Assembly: GCF_001567585.1 (NCBI RefSeq)
Contig: NZ_LRQV01000050.1
Coordinates: forward strand, 1 to 44,500
DNA: 44,500 nt
Origin: Micromonospora rosaria
GTDB taxonomy: Bacteria > Actinomycetota > Actinomycetes > Mycobacteriales > Micromonosporaceae
Direction: 5' to 3'
How positions within the stretch are numbered: the stretch's first letter is position 1; every line of letters starts with the position of its first letter. The translations under genes and the position numbers were made by a program. Below, piece by piece: positions 37,918-44,500 of the stretch. The notes under the pieces were generated by a model that was not told where the DNA came from, searched no databases, and was given only the letters and a program-made list of their open reading frames with translations.

Positions 37918-40900
37918 TCACGGGGGTGGCAGGTGGGCGAGCTGCACCAGCCGTACGCCCTCCCGGCGGGTGACCAGCCGACCCCGGCCCGGCGGCAACG
38001 GGCCGGGCCGGACGGGGCCGACCAGCGGACCCTCGTCCGGGCTGCCGGTCATCACCAGCCCGGCGGTGGAGAGCTCCCGCAGCCGTTGCACGATCGGCTC
38101 GAACTGGGCCCGCGCCGCGCCGCCGGAGCGGCGGGCCAGCACCAGGTGCAGGCCGACGTCCCGGGCCTGCGGCAGGAACTCCTCCAGCGCCCGCAGCGGG
38201 TTCGCCGGGCCGCTGGACACCAGGTCGTAGTCGTCCACCAGCACGAACAGCTCCGGCCCGGACCACCAGGACCGCTCCCGTAGCTGCGTCGGGGTGACCT
38301 CCGGGCCGGGGATGCGCTGCTGGAGGTACCCGGCCGAGGACTCGACCAGGTCGGTGGTGTGCGCCGCCGCGGTGCCGTAGCCGATCAGGTGCGGCAGGTC
38401 GTCGATCGCGCCGAGCAGGCTGCGCCGGTAGTCCACCAGGATCACCCGGGCCTGTTCCGGGGTGAACCGTCGGGTGATCGAGGTGGCCAACGCGCGCAGG
38501 AACGACGACTTGCCGCACTCGGCGTCACCGAAGACCACGAAGTGCGGCTCGGCGGCGAAGTCGAGCAGCACCGGCCGCAGGTCCGCCTCGGCGATCCCCA
38601 CCGGCAGCCGCAGGCCCGTCGTCGCGGTCAGGTCCAGGTCGGCGTAGGGCAGCACCGGCGGGAGCAGCCGGACCGGGGGCGCGGGCGGACCGGCCCACCC
38701 GTCGGCGACCGCCTTGACCAGGTCGACGGTCTCCCAGCCGGGGCCGGTCAGCCGGGGCAGCGCGGTCAGGAAGTGCAGGCTGCCGGCGGTCACCCCCCGA
38801 CCCGGCGTCGCCTCCGGCACGTTGGCCGCCGCCCGCCGGGCCACCATGGAGTCCGACGGGTCGTTGAGCCGCAACTCGATCCGGGAACCGAAGAGGTCCC
38901 GGATCGCCGGGCGGAAGTCGGTCCACCGGACGGCGCTGGCGACCACGTGCACCCCGTACGACAGGCCCCGGGTGGCCAGGTCGGTGATCAGTGGCTCCAG
39001 GTCGTCGTACTCGCCCCGCAGGGTGGCCCACCCGTCGACCACCAGGAACACGTCGCCGAACGGGTCGGTCACCGGCTGGCCGGTCGTGGCCAGGGCGGCC
39101 CGCCGCCGCCGGTACGCGGCCATCGACTCGACACCCAGCTCGGCGAAGCGGTGCTCCCGGTCGGCCAGCACCGTGACGACCTCGCCGACGGTCCGCCGCA
39201 CGGCGGTCGGGTCGGAGCGGCCGGTGACCCCGCCGACGTGCGGCAGGTCCCGCAGCGCCGCCAGCCCGCCGCCGCCGAAGTCGAGGCAGTACACCTGCGC
39301 CTCGGTCGGGGTGTGGGTCAGCGCCAGCGCGCAGACCAGCGTCCGGAGCAGGTTCGACTTGCCGCTCTGCGGCGCGCCCACCACCGCGACGTGCCCCGCC
39401 GCGCCCTCCAGCGACAGCCAGAGCAGGTCGCGGCGCTGCTCGTACGGCTTGTCCACGACGGCCACCGGCACTTGGAGGGCACCCTGCAGCTCGGGGTTGC
39501 CGACGGTGACGCCCCGGGCCGGGTCGGTGCCGACCGGGCCGAGCAGGTCGTCCAGGGCGGGCGGGTCACCGAGCGGCGGCAGCCACACCTGGTGCGCCGG
39601 AGGGCCCTGCCCGGCCAGCCGGTCGACCAGCACGTCGAGCAGACTCTCCGCCCCCGCCTCCTCGGTGGCGGCCGGGGCCGGGACGGCCGGCTCGGGCAGC
39701 GGCACGTGGTGCGTGGAGAAGGTGAGCAGCCGGGGCGCGCCGGTGGCCCCGGTGGCCGTGGCCGCACCCCGGCGCCGGGCCGGCCCGGAGACGTACGCGG
39801 CCCGGAACCGGACCAGCGGCTCGGTGCCGAAGCGGAGGTACCCGTGCCCGGGGGAGCGGGGCAGCTCGTACGCGTCCGGCACGCCGAGCACCGTCCGGGA
39901 CTCCAGCGCGGAGAAGGTCCGCAACCCGATCCGGTACGACAGGTGGGTGTCCAGCCCCCGCAGCCGCCCCTCCTCCAGCCGTTGCGAGGCGAGCAGCAGG
40001 TGCACCCCCAACGACCGGCCCAGCCGGCCGATCTGCACGAACAGGTCGATGAAGTCGGGCTTGGCCGACAGCAGCTCGGAGAACTCGTCGCAGACCAGCA
40101 GCAGGGAGGGGAGCGGGGCCAGCGGGGTGCCGGCGGACCGGGCCCGCTCGTAGTCCCGCAGGCTGGCGAAGTTCCCGGCCCGGCGCAGCAGCTCCTGCCG
40201 GCGGACCAGCTCGCCGTTGATCGCGTCGACCATCCGGTCCACCAGGGGCAACGCGTCCGCCAGGTTGGTGATCACAGCGGCGGTGTGCGGCAGCCGGTCG
40301 AAGGAGGCGAAGGTCGCGCCGCCCTTGAAGTCGACCAGGACGACGTTGAGCTGCTCGGAGCTGTGCGTGGCGGCCAGCCCGAGGACCAGCGTCCGGAGCA
40401 GCTCGGACTTGCCCGAGCCGGTCGCCCCGATCAGCAGCCCGTGCGGCCCCATGCCGTCCTGCGCGGACTCCTTGAGGTCGAGTTCGATCGCGCCGCCGTC
40501 GGTGCCCACCCCGATCGGCACCCGTAGCCGGTCCCGCGCCGACCGGGGCGCCCAGCCCTGCTCGGCGGTGAAGTTCTCCGGGTCGCCGATGCCGAGCAGT
40601 TCGGGCAGGCCCAGCTCGGCGCCGGGAGCGGCGTCGGGACCCCGGGCCGGGGTGGCCAGCCGCAGCGGCGCGAGCCGCCGGGCGACCGCCTCGGCGTCGG
40701 CGACCGCCAGTCGGTCGGCGGTGCCGACCTCGGCGTGCCCGTCGGCGGAGTGCGAGTGCAGCCGGCCGTCGCGGATCTCCAGCAGCAGCGCGAACCGGTC
40801 GAGCAGCCGGGGCGGCGGGGTGTCCAGGTCGAGGACGGTGACCGCGTCGATGCCCCCGTCCCCGGTCAGCTCGGTGGCCCCGGTCAGGTCGGCGCCGTCG

Positions 40901-41925
40901 AGCACGACCACCACGTGCGGGCCGTCGGTGGCCGGGCCGGTCGGGCTGAACCGGGGCCGGGCCGCCAGCACCTCGTCGAGGAGGCGTTCCAGCTCGGCGG
41001 CGGAGCTGGCGACCAGGCGCACCGGGCCGAGGGCGTCGGTGCGGGCGGGGTGGTGGGCGTGGGGCAGCCACTTGACCCACTCCCAGGCGGCCCGGCGCTC
41101 CGGGCCGGCGCAGACCGCGACGAGCAGCTCGTCCGGGGCGTGGAAGACGGCGAGCTGGGTGAGCATCGCCCGGGTCAGCGCCTGCGCGCCGGTCACCCCG
41201 GCGGCCCGCGCGTCCAGCCCGGCGGTCGAACCCGGCACGACGGCGTCGCCCCGCCCGCCGCCCGCCGCGTCCCGGACGAAGACCCGGGCGAAGCTGCGCA
41301 GCGAGAGCGCCACTGGCAGGTCGGGCACCACCGAGTACACGTCGAGGAACCGGCGCAGCGCGCCGGCGGTCATCGGCTCCAGCTCCTCCAGGGGGCGGGT
41401 GACCGGCGGCACCAGCGGGGTGGCCAGCGTCTGGGGGCCGACCGCGACCCGGACCACCGCGAAGTCGGGGTCGGTGGGGCGGCGTTCCCAGACCCGGTGG
41501 CTCTCCACCGTCGACCAGAGGTGACCCGGGTCGGGGTGCCGGTAGTAGAGGCCGGCCCGCTGCTGCCCGGCGGTCTGCCGCACCCGACGGCGCAGGGCGG
41601 CGAGGTGGCGCAGATACTCCCGGCGGGCGGCCATCATCTCCGACTTCTTCGGCGACCCCGAGGCGGCGCCCCAGGAGGTGGCCAGCATCGCCACCGAGGA
41701 AAGCCCGAACATGCCCCCGACCACGTAGGAGTAGGCCCCACCGCCCCGGCCGAACATCATCGCCATCGCGACCGTGCCACCCACCATCGGCAGCACCATC
41801 AGCAGCTGCTGCCAGCGTCCGCCGGTGCTGGCCGGGATCTCCGGCGGCCCGTCCACGGGCAGCTCCCCGACCGGGATCTCGGGTGCCGGCCGCCGGGGTG
41901 GCCGCTTGATCACGACAGTGGACAC
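37918..41925 (-). CDS. eccC: EccC, type VII secretion FtsK/SpoIIIE ATPase (fused)
   Basis: The 1335-residue motor of type VII secretion has two membrane helices (about 38-58 and 65-85), then three ATPase domains. P-loops are GATGSGKS (500-507), GAPQSGKS (850-857) and GDAECGKSS (1133-1141). Domain 1 has an intact Walker B (LLLVCDEFSELL), while domain 2 has VFLVVDGW without the catalytic glutamate, as usual for EccC. EccCa and EccCb are one chain here. The GTG at 41925 gives the expected start STVVIKRPPRRPAPEIP and follows GGGGGAGGG. It is transcribed away from eccD and leads into mycP. Confidence 0.95.
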   Translation of the reverse strand: MSTVVIKRPPRRPAPEIPVGELPVDGPPEIPASTGGRWQQLLMVLPMVGGTVAMAMMFGRGGGAYSYVVGGMFGLSSVAMLATSWGAASGSPKKSEMMAARREYLRHLAALRRRVRQTAGQQRAGLYYRHPDPGHLWSTVESHRVWERRPTDPDFAVVRVAVGPQTLATPLVPPVTRPLEELEPMTAGALRRFLDVYSVVPDLPVALSLRSFARVFVRDAAGGGRGDAVVPGSTAGLDARAAGVTGAQALTRAMLTQLAVFHAPDELLVAVCAGPERRAAWEWVKWLPHAHHPARTDALGPVRLVASSAAELERLLDEVLAARPRFSPTGPATDGPHVVVVLDGADLTGATELTGDGGIDAVTVLDLDTPPPRLLDRFALLLEIRDGRLHSHSADGHAEVGTADRLAVADAEAVARRLAPLRLATPARGPDAAPGAELGLPELLGIGDPENFTAEQGWAPRSARDRLRVPIGVGTDGGAIELDLKESAQDGMGPHGLLIGATGSGKSELLRTLVLGLAATHSSEQLNVVLVDFKGGATFASFDRLPHTAAVITNLADALPLVDRMVDAINGELVRRQELLRRAGNFASLRDYERARSAGTPLAPLPSLLLVCDEFSELLSAKPDFIDLFVQIGRLGRSLGVHLLLASQRLEEGRLRGLDTHLSYRIGLRTFSALESRTVLGVPDAYELPRSPGHGYLRFGTEPLVRFRAAYVSGPARRRGAATATGATGAPRLLTFSTHHVPLPEPAVPAPAATEEAGAESLLDVLVDRLAGQGPPAHQVWLPPLGDPPALDDLLGPVGTDPARGVTVGNPELQGALQVPVAVVDKPYEQRRDLLWLSLEGAAGHVAVVGAPQSGKSNLLRTLVCALALTHTPTEAQVYCLDFGGGGLAALRDLPHVGGVTGRSDPTAVRRTVGEVVTVLADREHRFAELGVESMAAYRRRRAALATTGQPVTDPFGDVFLVVDGWATLRGEYDDLEPLITDLATRGLSYGVHVVASAVRWTDFRPAIRDLFGSRIELRLNDPSDSMVARRAAANVPEATPGRGVTAGSLHFLTALPRLTGPGWETVDLVKAVADGWAGPPAPPVRLLPPVLPYADLDLTATTGLRLPVGIAEADLRPVLLDFAAEPHFVVFGDAECGKSSFLRALATSITRRFTPEQARVILVDYRRSLLGAIDDLPHLIGYGTAAAHTTDLVESSAGYLQQRIPGPEVTPTQLRERSWWSGPELFVLVDDYDLVSSGPANPLRALEEFLPQARDVGLHLVLARRSGGAARAQFEPIVQRLRELSTAGLVMTGSPDEGPLVGPVRPGPLPPGRGRLVTRREGVRLVQLAHLPPP

Positions 41926-42027
41926 ACACCCTCCCCCACAGCGCTCGGTAACCCGAGCCTGGCTCATCGTAGGTAAAGTCCTGTCGTCCGCGCAGCCACC
42001 ACTCCCGCTCGATATGGAGATGAGTCG

Positions 42028-43419
42028 ATGTCAATCGGCCTGGCCCGGGTCACCATCAGCGCGCCGCAGCGCCGGGTGGACGTCGCCCTGCCGGAGCAGG
42101 TTCCCCTGGCCGAGCTGCTGCCGGAGGTGCTCCGGCATGCCGGGGAGGGGCTCGCCGACGACGGCGAGCGGCACGGCGGCTGGGTGCTGCGGCGGACCGA
42201 CGGCGTCGTGCTGCACACCGCTCAGGCGCTGTTACCGCAGGGGGTACGCGACGGCGAGGTGCTGCACCTGGTGCCGGCCCGCGCGCAGTGGCCCGAGCTG
42301 GAGTACGACGACGTGGTGGAGGCGATCGCCGACGGGGCCCGCCGGCGGGGCAGCGCCTGGGCGCCGACGGCCACCCGGGCCGCCGCCCTGGCCGGCGCCG
42401 GGGTGCCGCTCGCCGTCGGGCTGGCCGCCGTACTGACCGGACAGGGCGGCGGCTGGCCGTTCGCCGTGGTGGTGGCGCTGCTGCTCACCCTCGCCGGCAC
42501 GGTGGCCTCCCGGGCGTACGGGGACGGCCCGGTCGGCGCCACCCTCGGTGGGTACGCGCTGCCCTACGCCTTCGCCGCCGGTGCCGTGGCGGTCGCCACC
42601 GGCGACCCGGTCGGCCCGGTGCCGGCACTGCGCTGGCTGGGCGCCCCCGAACTGCTCGCCGGTACGGTGGCGCTGCTGCTGGTCGCGGTGCTCGGCCTGC
42701 TCGGTGTGGCCGCCCGGCTGCGGGTCTTCGTCGCCGGTACCACGGTCGGTCTGGTCGGTGCGCTCGCCGCGCTCGGCGGGCTCGTCCTCGCCCCGACGGC
42801 GACGGCGGCGGTGCTGCTCTGCGTCCTGGTCCTCACGGTGGGGGCGGTGCCGTTGCTGGCCATCCGGTTCGGCAAGCTGCCGCTGCCCCCGGTGACCCTG
42901 CCGGCCGGTGGGGACGGCGGGCCGGACCGGGCGCGCGAACTGCCGGACCGGTCCCGGGTGCACGCGGCGGTGGCCCGCACCGAGGAGATGCTGACCGGCC
43001 TGCTGCTCGGGCACGCCGTCCTGGCGGTCGCCGCGACGGTCGTCCTGGGGGCGCTGGGCGGTACCGCCGGGCTGGTGCTGGTGGCGGTCGGGTCGGCGGT
43101 GCTGCTGCTGCGCGCCCGGCTCTTCGTGGCGCTGCGGCACCGGGTGCCGCCCGTCGCCGCCGGGTTGGCCGGGTTCGCCGTCGCGGGACTGGTGCTGGTC
43201 GACCGGGCCGGCCCGACCGGGTTGGCCGTGCTGACCGTCGCCGGGCTGGTCCTGGCGCTGGTGACGGTGGCGGCGGGCAGCACGTACGCCCAGCGGCCGG
43301 TGTCGCCGTACCTCGGCCGGATCGCGGACCTGACCGACACCGCGCTGGTGGTCTCCGTGGTGCCGGTGGCCTGCGCGGTGCTGGGCCTGTACGACCGCGC
43401 CCGTGGGCTGCTGGGTTAG
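42028..43419 (+). CDS. eccD: EccD, type VII secretion membrane channel protein
   Basis: The 463-residue protein has an N-terminal ubiquitin-like domain (about 1-85, RVTISAPQRRVDVALPEQVP) and about eleven membrane helices from 110 on, the layout of EccD, whose dimers form the vestibule of the ESX membrane complex. GGAGA lies eight bases before the ATG. It is divergent from eccC with a 102-base spacer that must hold both promoters. The stop codon lies inside the stem-loop that separates it from ppa. Confidence 0.92.
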   Translation: MSIGLARVTISAPQRRVDVALPEQVPLAELLPEVLRHAGEGLADDGERHGGWVLRRTDGVVLHTAQALLPQGVRDGEVLHLVPARAQWPELEYDDVVEAIADGARRRGSAWAPTATRAAALAGAGVPLAVGLAAVLTGQGGGWPFAVVVALLLTLAGTVASRAYGDGPVGATLGGYALPYAFAAGAVAVATGDPVGPVPALRWLGAPELLAGTVALLLVAVLGLLGVAARLRVFVAGTTVGLVGALAALGGLVLAPTATAAVLLCVLVLTVGAVPLLAIRFGKLPLPPVTLPAGGDGGPDRARELPDRSRVHAAVARTEEMLTGLLLGHAVLAVAATVVLGALGGTAGLVLVAVGSAVLLLRARLFVALRHRVPPVAAGLAGFAVAGLVLVDRAGPTGLAVLTVAGLVLALVTVAAGSTYAQRPVSPYLGRIADLTDTALVVSVVPVACAVLGLYDRARGLLG

Positions 43420-43438
43420 CAGCCCACGGGCGCGGTCG
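43392..43438. terminator. Bidirectional terminator spanning the eccD stop codon
   Basis: Perfect 21-bp stem (43392-43412 with 43418-43438) around the loop GGGTT. The eccD stop codon (43417-43419) straddles the junction of loop and right arm, so the last eccD codons form the left arm. The ppa gene converges from the other side. Confidence 0.85.
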
Positions 43439-43463
43439 GCGAACGGTCCGGCCGGTGGCCGGG

Positions 43464-43970
43464 TCAGTGCGGGGCTTCCCCGCGCGCCTCGGCCTCCTGG
43501 TGACGCCGGTACGAGGCGACGATCTCGGCCTCGGCCTCGATGCGCCCCACCCAGGTCGCCCCCTCGACGGACTTGCCGGGCTCCAGGTCCTTGTACACCT
43601 CGAAGAAGTGCTGGATCTCCAGCCGGTCGAACTCGCCGAGGTGGTGGATGTCGCGCAGGTGCTCCTGGCGCGGATCCTCGTAGGGCACGCAGAGGACCTT
43701 GTCGTCGCCGCCCTTCTCGTCGGTCATCCGGAACATGCCGATGGTGCGGCACCGGATCAGGCAACCGGGGAAGGTCGGCTCGGGCACCAGCACCAGCGCG
43801 TCCAGCGGATCGCCGTCCTCGCCCAGGGTGCCCTCGATGAACCCGTAGTCGGCCGGGTACTGCGTGGACGTGAAGAGCGTACGGTCGAGCCTGATCCGAC
43901 CGGTCACGTGGTCCACCTCGTACTTGTTGCGGTGACCCTTGGGGATCTCAACCGTGACGTCGAAATCCAT
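43464..43970 (-). CDS. ppa: Inorganic pyrophosphatase, family I
   Basis: The 168-residue cytoplasmic enzyme splits pyrophosphate to drive biosynthetic reactions. It has the family I core EIPKGHRNKYEVD, the YPADYGFIEGTLGEDGDPLD stretch with the metal-binding aspartates, and the later HHLGEFDRLEIQHFFEVYK region. Length matches actinobacterial hexameric enzymes. The ATG at 43970 has GGGAG six bases upstream; longer frames add no conserved sequence. The gene in the opposite direction beyond is the probable carboxypeptidase, a common actinobacterial arrangement. Confidence 0.96.
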   Translation of the reverse strand: MDFDVTVEIPKGHRNKYEVDHVTGRIRLDRTLFTSTQYPADYGFIEGTLGEDGDPLDALVLVPEPTFPGCLIRCRTIGMFRMTDEKGGDDKVLCVPYEDPRQEHLRDIHHLGEFDRLEIQHFFEVYKDLEPGKSVEGATWVGRIEAEAEIVASYRRHQEAEARGEAPH

Positions 43971-44062
43971 CTCACGCTCCCTCGTTGCCCACGCTGGCTG
44001 ACGGAACCAGTGGCGCTCCGGTCGGATGAATGCCCACCCGTCGGCTCCGGCCGCCGCATAGT

Positions 44063-44081
44063 CTTCGGACCGAAGTAGTGT
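44063..44081 (+). promoter_or_regulatory. Palindrome and -10 box before the last gene
   Basis: CTTCGGACCGAAG (44063-44075) is a perfect palindrome with a central base and overlaps TAGTGT (44076-44081), a candidate -10 box. The leader to the GTG at 44118 would be about 30 bases. Confidence 0.35.
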
Positions 44082-44117
44082 CACCCAAGCCGATTTTGCG
44101 CTGGGGAGGAGGGGGCC

Positions 44118-44500
44118 GTGGGGAGGGAAGATTCACACTACCGCCCGGACAGCGCCGACGGGCGACGGACCGGCAGACCGGGCGGTGGCGGGGCGACCGG
44201 CCGCGTTCCGGTGCCGGAGGCCCAGCTTCCCCGGGCCGCCGACCAGGGCGTCCGGCCCGGTGTCGGCGCGACCGACGGCGTCGGCTCCCCCCAGCCGCAG
44301 GGTCCGGCCGGCGGTGGGTACGGTGCCGGCCGGCACCTGCCCCCACCGCCGGTCTACCGTCCCCCGGGCGCGACCGCCCCGGAGCCGACCGCCGGCCCCG
44401 CGGATCCGTCCGGGGCGGGCACCCCGTCCGCCGGCGGGCCCGGCGTGGGCACGCCGTCCGGCGGCGGGCCCGGCGCGGGCACGCCGTCCGGCGGCGCCGC
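44118..44500 (+). CDS. Low-complexity N-terminus of a gene running off the window (possibly D-alanyl-D-alanine carboxypeptidase)
   Basis: The frame opens at a GTG with GGAGGAGGGGG upstream (44104-44114) and stays open to the last base, so 127 residues are visible. All of it is polar, rich in Gly, Pro, Ala and Arg, with no membrane helix yet, and it ends in a ten-residue repeat. In related genomes the gene divergent from ppa encodes a PBP4-type D-alanyl-D-alanine carboxypeptidase with a disordered N-terminus. The catalytic domain is outside the window, so the name rests on position only. Confidence 0.5.
   Translation, partial: MGREDSHYRPDSADGRRTGRPGGGGATGRVPVPEAQLPRAADQGVRPGVGATDGVGSPQPQGPAGGGYGAGRHLPPPPVYRPPGATAPEPTAGPADPSGAGTPSAGGPGVGTPSGGGPGAGTPSGGA
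44415..44500 (+). repeat. 30-bp tandem repeats in the terminal gene
   Basis: Units 44415-44444, 44445-44474 and the partial 44475-44500 encode AGTPSAGGPG, VGTPSGGGPG and AGTPSGGA. The repeat is in frame and continues past the window edge. Confidence 0.85.

Noticed and set aside
36143..38230. 695-residue open frame on the plus strand
   Set aside because: Antisense to the mycosin and EccC genes, which both show full catalytic motifs on the minus strand.
38470..38530. Degenerate third ATPase domain of EccC
   Set aside because: The P-loop GDAECGKSS keeps Gly-Lys-Ser; no inactivating change is visible in it.

Overview
The window is very GC-rich actinobacterial DNA. The family Micromonosporaceae, and probably Micromonospora or a close relative, is the best guess. 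This rests on the WblA regulator, the type VII secretion genes, the gene order and a GC-rich intergenic repeat at 28084-28136 that resembles repeats I remember from that genus. No ribosomal RNA or species marker is present, so the genus is an inference.

Region 1 (1-9157) is the right-hand part of an actinomycete integrative and conjugative element (AICE) inserted at the 3' end of a tRNA-Pro(CGG) gene (9158-9234). Reading rightward it carries the C-terminal end of a NUDT9-like Nudix protein (possibly a Pif-type immunity factor), a membrane protein with a DNA-binding-like head, a 50-residue zinc-ribbon protein between two near-identical stem-loops, a TraB/FtsK-type double-stranded DNA translocase, a GCTAGC repeat cluster that could be the transfer locus clt, and three small unknown proteins. 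A Prim-Pol primase and an AAA+/helicase-like replication protein follow. Next comes an iteron-like array of eleven 8-bp repeats bounded by a 25-bp inverted repeat (candidate replication origin), then excisionase and tyrosine integrase. Most genes overlap by 1 to 8 bases, so this is one or two translationally coupled operons. The left end of the element is outside the window.

Region 2 (9235-35464) is chromosomal backbone whose order matches the Mycobacterium tuberculosis block Rv3671c-Rv3683: metallophosphoesterase, PonA2-like penicillin-binding protein, WblA/WhiB4, two ArsA-like ATPases, DUF4177 protein, RidA-like protein, MBL-fold hydrolase, Crp, endonuclease III, TlpA-like thioredoxin, CoA-type Nudix hydrolase and MarP protease. 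A 9-kb signalling segment (19769-28929) sits between the MBL-fold gene and crp. It holds a zinc-ribbon/class III nucleotide cyclase/ATPase/TPR protein with a complete adenylyl cyclase active site, small membrane proteins, a transmembrane Ser/Thr kinase, a glutamine-binding-type lipoprotein overlapping a polytopic membrane protein, and a phosphoesterase. A cyclase next to the cAMP receptor gene suggests a cAMP circuit. CbiZ (cobinamide salvage) and a CapA-like lipoprotein lie between crp and nth.

Region 3 (35487-43419) holds a PAP2 phosphatase and a reduced type VII secretion locus: mycosin protease, a fused three-ATPase EccC, and a divergent EccD. No EccB, EccE or Esx substrate gene is present. 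Region 4 (43464-44500) has inorganic pyrophosphatase and the low-complexity N-terminus of a divergent gene that runs off the end.

Regulatory signals worth noting are several strong convergent terminators and a set of genes whose TAnnnT -10 box lies only 6 to 8 bases before the start codon, which predicts leaderless mRNAs.
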